Part shown: positions 15,333-23,709 of the stretch, one piece after another
Position numbering within the stretch: the stretch's first letter is position 1
Layout of the letters: each line of letters starts with the position of its first letter
Assembly: GCA_947598825.1 (NCBI GenBank)
Contig: CANQFM010000004.1
Location: forward strand, 1-64,000
Length of the DNA: 64,000 nt
DNA from: an uncultured Eisenbergiella sp.
GTDB taxonomy: Bacteria; Bacillota; Clostridia; Lachnospirales; Lachnospiraceae
Direction: 5' to 3'
Program-made: the position numbers and the translations under genes
Notes under the pieces: generated by a model
Told to the model about the DNA's origin: nothing
The model's input: only the letters and a program-made list of their open reading frames with translations
Database searches by the model: none

Positions 15333-16892
15333 TCAGTGCTGGATCTGTCCCTCCTGTCTGAGTTTATTGCGCTCCATCGCTTCGCGCATGGTCCCGGCCA
15401 GGACGCGGATCAGTTCTTCATCGTAGTCCACGCGCACGCCGGTCGCCTTATCCACCACCAGCGTCGGCTCCGATTCCGGCGTGCAGGCCGGCCAGTACAC
15501 AATGCCGGGATGATTGGGATCCCCTGTTCTGGCAAAGGCGATCACACAGTGAAAGATCTCCGATTCCAACCGCTCGGTCACGCCCTCTTCCTGGGCCGTT
15601 GCCACCAGCTCCGTATTGCCGAATACATAAGGGATATCCGCACAGTGCCACGGCACCGTGCCCCCGTTCAGCGGCAGATCCAGATTGAACAGATAGGACC
15701 AGGTGGCCGGACACAGGGCACTTCTTAACTTCACATACTCTTTCAGATACGGACGCACCAGATAATCCAGCGTCAAAAGATCCACAGGATTGCGCTCGGG
15801 ATATGCTTTTTCAAACAAAGGCAAAAGCCGGTCCGCCGCTTCGTCGCCGATGGCCCTGCGCACGGTCTGTTCTCCCTGGGCATCGCTCATATGGTTACGG
15901 TCGTAGGCAAGCGGCGCAAAGGCGGCAAATTCCCCGTACACGCTGCCCACCAGAAGCGCCACGCTGCCGCTCTCTTTCCTGAAACCGTGAATGCTCGGAT
16001 CGCCGGCGTAAAACGCGTTGGGATGAGGCCTGCCGCCCACATACTTCCCTGCTTTTTCCAGGGCCGGACGCACCTTCAGATAGGCGTCCGCCAGCGCGCG
16101 ATAGGGAACCGTTTCCAGTTCCTTTACCGTCGATACGCCCAGCTCTTTCATCATGGCACAGGCCAGTTCTTCCCCATTTCCTTCGGCATCCGCCAGCATG
16201 GGGCCGATGACGCCGCTCATGTTGATCCCCTTTTGGAACAAACCGTCCGCCGCCGGCATCTGCAAAAGGGTGGTGATCTTGCCGCCGCCTCCCGACTGTC
16301 CAAACAGCGTCACATTCTTAGGATCGCCGCCAAAGGCCGCGATATTTTCCCGCACCCAACGCAGCGCGGCGATGATATCATCCATACCGGCGTTGCCGGA
16401 ATTGGCGTATTCCTCCCCGAAAGCGGACAGATCGAAATAGCCTAAGATATTGAGCCTGTGATTGAGGGAAACCACCACCACGTTGCCTCGGCGGCTCATG
16501 TTCTCCCCTTCGTAGGCGATCTGCTCGATGGCTGAGCCGGCCTCGTACCCGCCGCCGTGGAGCCAGACCAGCACCGGGCGCATTTTGCCGTCGCAGCCCG
16601 GCGTCCAGATATTTAAGTTCAGGCAGTCCTCCTCCATGATCCAGTAACGGTGCGGCACCAGCAGTTCGCCGGCCGGTTTTGGCATATCCAGAAGCGGGCA
16701 GGCATAGCCGAAGCTGGTGGCGTCCAGCTCCCCTTCCCAGGGCTCTACCGGGCAGGGCGCGTGAAATCGTTCGGCCCTGGCATAAGGGATCCCCTTGAAA
16801 ATAGAAACGCCGTCATAAAAAAATCCCCGCACGCGGCCCTGCGCCGTCTCTGCCACTGCCGTATGGGGATCGTGTCTGAAATCGTGTGCCAT
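15333..16892 (-). CDS. Carboxylesterase type B
   Basis: A 519-residue alpha/beta-hydrolase of the carboxylesterase B (PnbA-like) family. The oxyanion region is VWLHGGGYEAGS, the EDCLNLNIWTP motif is present, and the catalytic His is probably in WHCADIPYVFGN. The nucleophile elbow reads FGQSGGGGK instead of the usual GESAG, still centred on serine. There is no signal peptide, so it is cytoplasmic. The substrate is unknown; near plant-glycan enzymes it may remove acetyl or aromatic esters. AAGGAGGG precedes the ATG. It converges with the Rrf2 gene, stops 20 bases apart. Confidence 0.9.
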   Translation of the reverse strand: MAHDFRHDPHTAVAETAQGRVRGFFYDGVSIFKGIPYARAERFHAPCPVEPWEGELDATSFGYACPLLDMPKPAGELLVPHRYWIMEEDCLNLNIWTPGCDGKMRPVLVWLHGGGYEAGSAIEQIAYEGENMSRRGNVVVVSLNHRLNILGYFDLSAFGEEYANSGNAGMDDIIAALRWVRENIAAFGGDPKNVTLFGQSGGGGKITTLLQMPAADGLFQKGINMSGVIGPMLADAEGNGEELACAMMKELGVSTVKELETVPYRALADAYLKVRPALEKAGKYVGGRPHPNAFYAGDPSIHGFRKESGSVALLVGSVYGEFAAFAPLAYDRNHMSDAQGEQTVRRAIGDEAADRLLPLFEKAYPERNPVDLLTLDYLVRPYLKEYVKLRSALCPATWSYLFNLDLPLNGGTVPWHCADIPYVFGNTELVATAQEEGVTERLESEIFHCVIAFARTGDPNHPGIVYWPACTPESEPTLVVDKATGVRVDYDEELIRVLAGTMREAMERNKLRQEGQIQH

Positions 16893-16964
16893 AAATAACC
16901 CTCCTTTTTTTATTTAATCCGCTCTTATCATCTGACCGCACGTTTCCGTCCTCCCTGCAGCCGC

Positions 16965-19802
16965 TCAGCCGTAAAGCGTCCCGAGCTGCTCCAGCGTCAG
17001 CCGCTCTGTGGGGCAGAATTTTTCCGAACCTGCATAAGCGACGAGGCTGTTATACAGCCAGGCTTTCTCCGGACATTCCCTTTCTGACAGATCCGCCTGA
17101 CAGACCAACAGTTTGCCGGAACCGACCGCCGCTTCATAGAGCAGGCCGATTCGGTGACAGCGTTCGAAATTGTCGATCATCCAGACGATGGGCGAGATTG
17201 ACAGATCGTCCAGGACGGCCAGGGGCGCCTTGTCCACGATCCGGTACCACTGGGGCGTGGCGTATTCTGCCGCCGGAAACAGCGACAGGGCCGGATGGGA
17301 ATTCTCAACATACAGCCCCATGGTTCCGATGGGCCGGGGTTTTCCCATGCTGTCGGAAATGGAACGAAACATGGGATAACACCAGAAATCCGTACAATAA
17401 GTCCCGCAGATCCGTCTGTCCTGCCGGATGCTCCCGCCAAAAAACAGCACCCGTTTCCCCAAAGCGAGCGCCTGACGCATTGCGGCCCCGTCATCCGTCA
17501 CCACCAGCTCTCCCGGATCGCAGTCTTCCGCCCGGGGATAAACGTACAGTTCATACGAATTTCGGATCTGCGTGCCCGAGAGGCTGACCTGTACGGTCAA
17601 TATCTGCGGCCGTTTTCCATCCGGGAGGCGAAGCTGCCCCTCTCCCAGACAGCGCAGCCGGTCCATGGCCAGGGCGCCGGCGGGATGCTTCTGCAGGGAC
17701 AACAGTTCTCTGTCCTGCGCCCGCAGGGACACTTCGACAACGGCCTCCTCCAACGGCGCCGGATTCATGTTGGCAAACAGGATCCTGTAAGAAAACCGGT
17801 CGCCCGCAGAATACACATACCGGTCGAAGGACAGCATCAGGACGCGGTCGCCGCAGAACTGTCTCCATTCTTCGGGCCGTATCAGCCCTTTGCTTTCCAT
17901 AAAGGCGTTCAGCACGCCCACCAGCGCGATGCCCTGGCCGGGGAAATCCTGCAGGTCCAAAATCTGAAAGCCCGCCAGCTCCCGACTGCGGAAGGCCGTT
18001 TCCAGCTCCCGTTTATAGCAGGAAACGGCCAGTTTCCCGGAAGCCTTAAAAAAACGGTCTGCCATCTCAAGAAGCCCCTTTTGGGAGAGCCGACGCCGAT
18101 AAACCTCCAGATAACCGGCCCGCAGCGCGCCCGTATAGGCAGCAGCCTCCGTAAGATCGGGGCACATGGCGTACTGGCCGATCTCATGGGATACCACCGG
18201 AACTTTGGGATATACCGGCTCCTCCTTTTGGGCATACACTGTCCTGACGCCTGTGCCATACTGGATCTGCCGCGTCTCTTCCCCCTCCGCCTCCTGGGGC
18301 AGACGCTCTTTTGGGGGCCGGATGGCCTGATCATAGCTGCTTGCGTTTTCAGGCTCTGTCGTCTGCACGATCCCTTGCGGCGCGTCGCACATGGCGTAAG
18401 AACCGCGGAACAGGCGGTCCTTTGCAAACCGCACGCCACAGAAGAAATCATCGTTTGGCAGGATAACGGGCGCAAACTGGAAATTGTTGGAGCCCTGGGT
18501 GTACCAGTGCCTGGGGTCTGTCGCCTTGTAAGCGCCCAGGATTTCGTTGAGCGCCTCATGGCTGCCCCAGAGTTCGTTGCCCAGGGAAAACAGCAAAAAC
18601 GAGGGATGGTTGCCGAAGGCTTTTAAGATTCGCTTGCCTTCCCGGAACAGAAATTCCCGTTCGTCCACATCATACCCTTCCTCCCCCTTTGCCGCAACCG
18701 TTCCCCAGAAAGGCAGCTCCGGCTCCAGGTAGATCCCCATCTCGTCCGCCGCGCAAAAGGCGGCCTCCGGCGGGCAGCAGGTATGAAAACGATAATGGTT
18801 GATCCCGTATTGTTTCGCAGTCTCAAAGACCTTCCGCCACGCCTCCTTTTCCATGGGCGCATAGCCGGTCAGCGGAAAGACCATGCCGTCGTGCTTGCCC
18901 CGCAGCAGGATCATCCGGTCGTTGAGATAAAAAAAGCGTTCATCCCGTTTCAGATCCCGAAATCCCACCGTCGTTTCCCGCAGGTCCTCTCCTCCCGCCG
19001 CCTCTATCCTTAAAACGGCGCGATAAAGGAAAGGGTCAAATTCGTCCCAGACCGCCAAAGGCCGGTCGTCCGGGATCGCAAACCGCATCCGGTACTGATT
19101 TTCTCCCGCCCGCAGGGAAATCTCCCGCTTTTCACAAAGGAGTTCCCCTCCGGCCTCCGCCGCTTTCGGACAGAGGGAAAAGGTCAACGCGCCCTTTGCA
19201 TCCGCCCCCTGCGTCTCTGCCAGGGATACCTCCGCCGAAAAGCCGATCTCTACCCTGCGGCCGGCGGCATCGGGATAAACCTGAAAGTCGCCGATCCGCA
19301 CGCCCCGGTATTGGAGCAGGGCGATCTCCCCCAGGATCCCGTTCCAGTTGGTCTGCGTATCCGGCGAGGTCATGTGGCCTCCCTTCGTCCGATACTCCAC
19401 ATTGCTGACAAGAATCGTGATCCGGTTCCTCCCGCTCTTTACATGCCCTGTCAGCTCATGAAGATGCGGCGTACAGAAGCTTTCCTCCTGGGAAAGAAAT
19501 TCCCCGTTGAACCAGACGAGAGATTTTCTGGTGCGTTCCAGCTTCAGGAAAAAACGGTCCGTTTCCTCTCCCGGCCCTATCTCGATCCGACGGGAAAACC
19601 AGGCGTATCCCTCAAAGGAAGAAACCGGCTCCAGATGGGCGGTCTGCTCCCCTTTTTTTGTCTTTTCGCCGCTTCCGGCCACCTTGCCCGGCAGAAGGAC
19701 CGTATCCGTCATATCCTCCAGATAAAATTTCTGTTCGATCCCTTTCCTTCCGGGATCGGGGCGAAACCCCCAGACCCCGGAAAGATCCGTCCTCTGGATC
19801 AT
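16965..19802 (-). CDS. Glycoside hydrolase family 2 protein (large, beta-galactosidase-like)
   Basis: A 945-residue GH2 enzyme: N-terminal sugar-binding jelly roll, Ig-like domain, and TIM barrel with the acid/base Glu410 in FSLGNELWG and the probable nucleophile Glu540 in VVSHEIGQY. After the barrel come a second sandwich and a unique C-terminal region. It is a diverged paralogue of the GH2 at 32128-35196, sharing GQGxALVGxLNAF and the HExGQ nucleophile context. The substrate is not determined; beta-galactosides or uronides of pectin are plausible. The start at 19802 is chosen because GAAGGGAGAA lies upstream, and the 28 extra residues of the longest frame come from a tandem repeat. No signal peptide. 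Confidence 0.88.
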   Translation of the reverse strand: MIQRTDLSGVWGFRPDPGRKGIEQKFYLEDMTDTVLLPGKVAGSGEKTKKGEQTAHLEPVSSFEGYAWFSRRIEIGPGEETDRFFLKLERTRKSLVWFNGEFLSQEESFCTPHLHELTGHVKSGRNRITILVSNVEYRTKGGHMTSPDTQTNWNGILGEIALLQYRGVRIGDFQVYPDAAGRRVEIGFSAEVSLAETQGADAKGALTFSLCPKAAEAGGELLCEKREISLRAGENQYRMRFAIPDDRPLAVWDEFDPFLYRAVLRIEAAGGEDLRETTVGFRDLKRDERFFYLNDRMILLRGKHDGMVFPLTGYAPMEKEAWRKVFETAKQYGINHYRFHTCCPPEAAFCAADEMGIYLEPELPFWGTVAAKGEEGYDVDEREFLFREGKRILKAFGNHPSFLLFSLGNELWGSHEALNEILGAYKATDPRHWYTQGSNNFQFAPVILPNDDFFCGVRFAKDRLFRGSYAMCDAPQGIVQTTEPENASSYDQAIRPPKERLPQEAEGEETRQIQYGTGVRTVYAQKEEPVYPKVPVVSHEIGQYAMCPDLTEAAAYTGALRAGYLEVYRRRLSQKGLLEMADRFFKASGKLAVSCYKRELETAFRSRELAGFQILDLQDFPGQGIALVGVLNAFMESKGLIRPEEWRQFCGDRVLMLSFDRYVYSAGDRFSYRILFANMNPAPLEEAVVEVSLRAQDRELLSLQKHPAGALAMDRLRCLGEGQLRLPDGKRPQILTVQVSLSGTQIRNSYELYVYPRAEDCDPGELVVTDDGAAMRQALALGKRVLFFGGSIRQDRRICGTYCTDFWCYPMFRSISDSMGKPRPIGTMGLYVENSHPALSLFPAAEYATPQWYRIVDKAPLAVLDDLSISPIVWMIDNFERCHRIGLLYEAAVGSGKLLVCQADLSERECPEKAWLYNSLVAYAGSEKFCPTERLTLEQLGTLYG

Positions 19803-19826
19803 ACCGTTCTCCCTTCTTTTCCCCAC

Positions 19827-19874
19827 GCCGCTGACGCGGCAGGATCCGACGCCGCTGACACGGCAGGATCCGGC
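19827..19874. repeat. 24-bp tandem repeat, two copies
   Basis: GCCGCTGACGCGGCAGGATC and the following four bases are repeated at once with two changes (19827-19850 and 19851-19874). The first copy contains a GCCGC/GCGGC dyad like those at 12975 and 13631. It lies in the leader of the GH2 gene, between that gene and the exchanger promoter. Confidence 0.75.
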
Positions 19875-19879
19875 AAATC

Positions 19880-19908
19880 TTGACATTCGCCCGGGAATAT
19901 GATACCTT
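19880..19908 (+). promoter_or_regulatory. Promoter of the cation exchanger gene
   Basis: A perfect TTGACA (19880-19885), 17 bases, then TACCTT (19903-19908), about 50 bases before the start codon. Confidence 0.6.
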
Positions 19909-19957
19909 AAAAATTGCGTTTACACCTAAGAAAAACTCACAAAGGGGGAATCAAACA

Positions 19958-20920
19958 ATGCTCGTTCCGGTCCTTTTATTTGCGTTCGGTCTGGTACTCC
20001 TGATCAAGGGCGGCGACTGGTTTGTAGACGGGGCGACGGGGATCGCCCACCGCTTCCATGTGCCGGAGCTTTTGATCGGCGCCACCGTCGTTTCCATCGG
20101 CACCACGCTGCCAGAGGTCATGGTATCCGCCACCTCCGCCGTCAGCGGCCACGGGGAGATCGCCTACGGCAACGCCATAGGCTCCATCATCTGCAACACC
20201 GCGCTGATCTCCGCCCTGACCATCGCCGTCCGCCCTTCCCCTGTGGACAAAAAAGCGATCCGTACGCCGATCCTGTTTTTTGTCGCGGCGGCGGCGCTGT
20301 ATATGTTTACCGCGTATTCCACCGGCTATTTCAGCCGCGCCACCGGGTTTCTCCTGCTGCTTTTGTTTTTCGTTTATATGCTGGTGGTCATCCGCCAGAT
20401 GAAGGGGCTGCCGCCGGATGCGCAGGCAGCGTCCGAAACGCCTGCGCGCTCCTTCGCCGCGGACATCGCCTGGCTTATTATCGGCGCCGTCCTCATCGCC
20501 ATCGGCGCGGATCTTCTGGTCGACAACGGCACTCTCATCGCCCAGGGCCTCGGTGTTCCGGAATCGGTGATCGCCCTCACCTTCGTGGCGCTGGGCACCT
20601 CCCTGCCGGAACTGGTCACGGCCATTACTTCCCTTGCAAAGGGCCATGGCGCCCTTTCCCTGGGCAACATCATCGGCGCCAACCTGTTCAATCTGGTGCT
20701 GGTCAGCGGGGTATCCACGGTGCTGTCCCCGTTTTCCATTCCCCAGAACAAAACGCTGTTTGGCTGCAACGCTTCCCTGGTGGTGGACCTGCCGCTGATG
20801 GCCTTCGTCATGGCGCTGTTAGCCCTGCCGGCCCTGCTCCGCGGCAAGCTCGTCCGCGCCCAGGGGATCCTTTTGCTGCTCATCTATGCGGCGTTCTGCG
20901 CGTTCCAGTTTCTATCCTGA
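19958..20920 (+). CDS. CaCA family calcium/sodium antiporter (YrbG-like)
   Basis: A 320-residue, roughly ten-helix membrane protein of the Ca2+/cation antiporter family. Both alpha-repeats are visible: GATVVSIGTTLPEVMVSATS and, inverted, ALTFVALGTSLPELVTAITS, each with the ion-binding Pro-Glu. The acidic loop between halves is short. It exchanges Ca2+ for Na+ or H+. The ATG at 19958 follows AAAGGGGGA, and the 26 residues of the longer frame overlap the promoter. Monocistronic and unrelated to the glycan genes beside it. Confidence 0.93.
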   Translation: MLVPVLLFAFGLVLLIKGGDWFVDGATGIAHRFHVPELLIGATVVSIGTTLPEVMVSATSAVSGHGEIAYGNAIGSIICNTALISALTIAVRPSPVDKKAIRTPILFFVAAAALYMFTAYSTGYFSRATGFLLLLLFFVYMLVVIRQMKGLPPDAQAASETPARSFAADIAWLIIGAVLIAIGADLLVDNGTLIAQGLGVPESVIALTFVALGTSLPELVTAITSLAKGHGALSLGNIIGANLFNLVLVSGVSTVLSPFSIPQNKTLFGCNASLVVDLPLMAFVMALLALPALLRGKLVRAQGILLLLIYAAFCAFQFLS

Positions 20921-20964
20921 CGCGCGATCCGCTTTCCAAAGACGAAACCCTGACGGGCGCCCTC

Positions 20965-21549
20965 CTAAAAGAACTCTACTTCTCCGCTTTCGAGATGATA
21001 AAGGGCGCCCGCCACTTTCAGTCTACCATCCTCTTCTGTCTGCCGGATGCCGGGACAGCTTTCAATTCTCCGAACGCTGTTGGCCACATTCAGACGCGAC
21101 GCCTTTTCTTCATCTGTTTCTTCCCCGATAGCCCTTTTGATCTCGTCCGTGATAAATTTTATGTATCCTTCTTCCGGCGCATGGTGGATCGCAGCGTCCA
21201 CGGCGCCGCAATGGGTATGCCCCATCACCAGGATCAGCCTGCAGCCCAGATGCTGTATAGCGTATTCAACGCTCCCAAGCTGATGATCGTCCATGACGTT
21301 CCCAGCGATACGGATCACGAAAAGCTCCCCGATCCCCGCGCAAAAAATGCTTTCCGGGATCACCCTGGAATCGGAACAGGTGACAATGACCGCGTAAGGA
21401 TGCTGCCCCTCTTGACAGGTTTTTCGACGAATAGCCGGGGAAATATCCCCCTTGGCACAGACGGCGTCCAGATACGCCTGATTTCCCGCCCGAAGCCTCT
21501 TTAGCGCCATTTGCGGGTCCATCCCATTTTTTTCCTTTTCTGCGCTCAT
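20965..21549 (-). CDS. Beta-class carbonic anhydrase
   Basis: A 194-residue beta carbonic anhydrase, interconverting CO2 and bicarbonate. The zinc ligands Cys58 and Asp60 (VTCSDSR) and His111 and Cys114 (MGHTHCGA) are all present. It belongs to the short bacterial group. It lies 12 bases after the CE2-like esterase gene and is probably cotranscribed with it, a pairing with no evident logic. AGGAGGAG precedes the ATG. It is cytoplasmic. Confidence 0.94.
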   Translation of the reverse strand: MSAEKEKNGMDPQMALKRLRAGNQAYLDAVCAKGDISPAIRRKTCQEGQHPYAVIVTCSDSRVIPESIFCAGIGELFVIRIAGNVMDDHQLGSVEYAIQHLGCRLILVMGHTHCGAVDAAIHHAPEEGYIKFITDEIKRAIGEETDEEKASRLNVANSVRRIESCPGIRQTEEDGRLKVAGALYHLESGEVEFF

Positions 21550-21561
21550 ACGCTCCTCCTG

Positions 21562-22653
21562 TCACAAAAACTGCCGGATCTCCTCCAGTAAAACCTTCGC
21601 CGCCGCGCGGTGGGAAGCCGCGTTCGGATGGCAGTTGGCGCCCACCCATTCGTCGCGCATCCCCTCCAGAGGGACGAATTTTGCCCGCGGATCCTCTTTT
21701 CGATACGTTTCTACCGCCTCTTCCAGCTCCGGACGGATCTCGCTGCCCACCATCCCATAGGCCCACAAAAGATACGCGTGACTGTTGCGGGCACGAAGCG
21801 TCCGCAAAAAAGCCACGACCGCATCCTGGATCTTTTTTTGGGAAGAAGCCAAAAGCCTTCCGTCCTGCCCCCGTTCCAGCTTCCACGCCTTCCCGGTGAC
21901 GGGATCCACCCAGGCGGGCTGCGCGGCGGCGGACCCGTCGTTGGTCCCCAGGTTGACCACGATCACATCCGGCTGCCAGGCGGAAAAATCGTTCTCCCTC
22001 TGCGCGCCCATGGCGATGTTTTTTTCTCCCTCCACAATGCCGCAGACCCGGTCGTAATAAGACGGCATATTCTGCCGCACGTTATTGTCCCAGGCGCAGT
22101 ATACGCCCCAGCCGCTCTGGGAAAGGATCCTGAAATCCGCCTCCAGCCAGTTGGCCAGCAGACACGCATAATGTCCCTGCAGGCCGAAGGTCGCCGGGGC
22201 CCATGCCGTCAGACCCTTAGGGCCGGAAAGGCCTTCCCCGGAGGTCAGGCTGTCCCCGATAAATTCCAGACGGCATTTTTTTGGTTTTGCCATATACAGC
22301 TTTCCGTCGGTCCCTATCGCATGCACCGCCAGATACCGGTCCGGATCTTCCGCATACGGCTGCACCTCTTTTAACAGGCGCACGGTACGCCTGACGCCGG
22401 CCGGCAGGCCGCGGTACGCGCAGATGCGCTTCCTGCCTGCCTCCAGCAAAAAGCGCTGGATACAAACGCCGTCCAGTTCGATCCGAATCCACTCTTCCCA
22501 AAAAGCGTGGGCGGATTCCACCTCGAACCAGACCTCGCCGCCGTCCGTATCTATTTCCACGCCGCTGCCCGTCCAGAACAGCGGCAGCGGCTGCCGCCTG
22601 ACGGTCCTGCCATAAATATGGATCCGATCCTCCAGCGGAGAATACCATTGCAT
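21562..22653 (-). CDS. SGNH hydrolase, CE2-like carbohydrate acetylesterase
   Basis: A 363-residue two-domain esterase. An N-terminal jelly-roll (about 1-115) is followed by an SGNH domain whose block I is EFIGDSLTSGEG (Ser135), with VVNLGTNDGS as block III and a C-terminal histidine in NCHPNAASH. This arrangement is that of carbohydrate esterase family 2, which deacetylates xylan or glucomannan. No signal peptide. I use the ATG at 22653 with AAAGGGGG upstream; the longer frame reads through the divergent promoter. The -35 of the plus-strand neighbour overlaps this start codon. Confidence 0.82.
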   Translation of the reverse strand: MQWYSPLEDRIHIYGRTVRRQPLPLFWTGSGVEIDTDGGEVWFEVESAHAFWEEWIRIELDGVCIQRFLLEAGRKRICAYRGLPAGVRRTVRLLKEVQPYAEDPDRYLAVHAIGTDGKLYMAKPKKCRLEFIGDSLTSGEGLSGPKGLTAWAPATFGLQGHYACLLANWLEADFRILSQSGWGVYCAWDNNVRQNMPSYYDRVCGIVEGEKNIAMGAQRENDFSAWQPDVIVVNLGTNDGSAAAQPAWVDPVTGKAWKLERGQDGRLLASSQKKIQDAVVAFLRTLRARNSHAYLLWAYGMVGSEIRPELEEAVETYRKEDPRAKFVPLEGMRDEWVGANCHPNAASHRAAAKVLLEEIRQFL

Positions 22654-22677
22654 GAAAAAGCCCCCTTTTGCTATAAT
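22648..22677 (+). promoter_or_regulatory. Extended -10 promoter for the 116-residue gene
   Basis: TTGCAT (22648-22653), 18 bases, TATAAT (22672-22677) with the extended TGC just before it. The -35 covers the start codon of the divergent esterase gene, so the two transcripts may interfere. Confidence 0.65.
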
Positions 22678-22715
22678 GGTCCCATAAGAAAACAACGCCG
22701 GAAAGGGACGCGACG

Positions 22716-23066
22716 ATGAATCTTGTCATGGAACAACTGCTCAACCTCTTTGCTGACATCATACGGGAAAACGATGCGGTTACCTTCGCCTACAGCAGGC
22801 TGCAGGATACCTGGTACTGCCTTTCCCTAAAATACGAAGGCTCCTACGACTTCGCGGAGCCGATCCTCACGCCGCGGCAGGCCTGCGAAAGGATGCTGGC
22901 GGAATGCCAGTTTTGCTGGATGCGAAGGCACGGGCTCCTTTTTGCGGATCTTTCCCTGCAGGAGGGCGTCCATGCCCTCTCCCCCGAGCTGTCCGCCATG
23001 CTGGAGGAATTTCTCTCCCCCTACCGCCAGGCCGCCCAGCGTATTCTGGAACAGGGACGGCAGTAA
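22716..23066 (+). CDS. Hypothetical protein (116 aa)
   Basis: Function not recognised. Gene status rests on a good upstream promoter, GGAAAGGGA before the ATG, and a well-composed helical sequence (NLFADIIRENDAVTFAYSRL at the start, then YCLSLKYEGSYDF). It is soluble, without signal peptide or membrane segment, and has three cysteines. It stands alone between a divergent esterase and a convergent ECF gene whose stop is 10 bases away. Confidence 0.7.
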   Translation: MNLVMEQLLNLFADIIRENDAVTFAYSRLQDTWYCLSLKYEGSYDFAEPILTPRQACERMLAECQFCWMRRHGLLFADLSLQEGVHALSPELSAMLEEFLSPYRQAAQRILEQGRQ

Positions 23067-23076
23067 CGGGCGGTTT

Positions 23077-23652
23077 TTACTCTGCGCAGTCCGCCGTCTT
23101 TTTCTTTCTGCGAAAGGTCACCAGCCCCGTGCGGTCCAGGGCCACCATCAGCGCCGGAATGAGGGTAAGCTGCACGACGATCCCGGGGCCTGCCGTCAGA
23201 AACGCCCCCGCCATAAACATCTGCCAGGTAAAGGGTTCTCCCACGGCGATGCCGATCAGCGTCCGCACGATGCCCCAGACGAGCCGCCCCCCGATCATGG
23301 CGATCAGCAGGGAACGGTACAGAGAGATCACGCACTGCCAGCGGGAACTGCGGTAAAAATACCCCGCCAGCAGGCCGTAGGTCCCCAGTTCAAAGGCCAT
23401 GGCCACCGCGTTTGGAAACATGGCCGGCATCCCGAACAGCACGGAACGCATCAGCGGCAGGATGAACCCCACCGCCAGGCCGTACTGCCAACCGCAGATC
23501 AGGCCGCATAAAAACACGGGAATATGCATCGGCAGAAGCATGGCGCCGATCTTCGGAATCTGCCCGATAAAAAAGGGCAGAATCAGCCCCACGGCCAGAA
23601 ACATCGCCGATAATACCATTTTCTGTATCCTGTTTTCACTCTTTTTTTCCAT
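23077..23652 (-). CDS. ECF transporter S component (substrate unknown)
   Basis: A 191-residue membrane protein with about six helices and the profile of a substrate-binding S component of energy-coupling-factor vitamin transporters. Seen: a basic N-terminus then MVLSAMFLAVGLILPFF, the LPMHIPVFLCGLICG segment and a C-terminal basic tail. No A or T component is nearby, as usual for group II systems. The vitamin cannot be told from sequence, and no riboswitch is visible in the 57-base gap upstream. It follows the FeoAB gene and may share its transcript. Confidence 0.82.
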   Translation of the reverse strand: MEKKSENRIQKMVLSAMFLAVGLILPFFIGQIPKIGAMLLPMHIPVFLCGLICGWQYGLAVGFILPLMRSVLFGMPAMFPNAVAMAFELGTYGLLAGYFYRSSRWQCVISLYRSLLIAMIGGRLVWGIVRTLIGIAVGEPFTWQMFMAGAFLTAGPGIVVQLTLIPALMVALDRTGLVTFRRKKKTADCAE

Positions 23653-23709
23653 ACGGATTCCTCCCTTTCACTCTAATACTCATTCCCATGCAGCACTTCT
23701 TTTCCGGGA

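Noticed and set aside
17295-18626. A 443-codon plus-strand open frame opposite the GH2 gene
   Set aside because: It is a mirror frame of a gene with clear GH2 catalytic motifs, with no start signal or recognisable domain.
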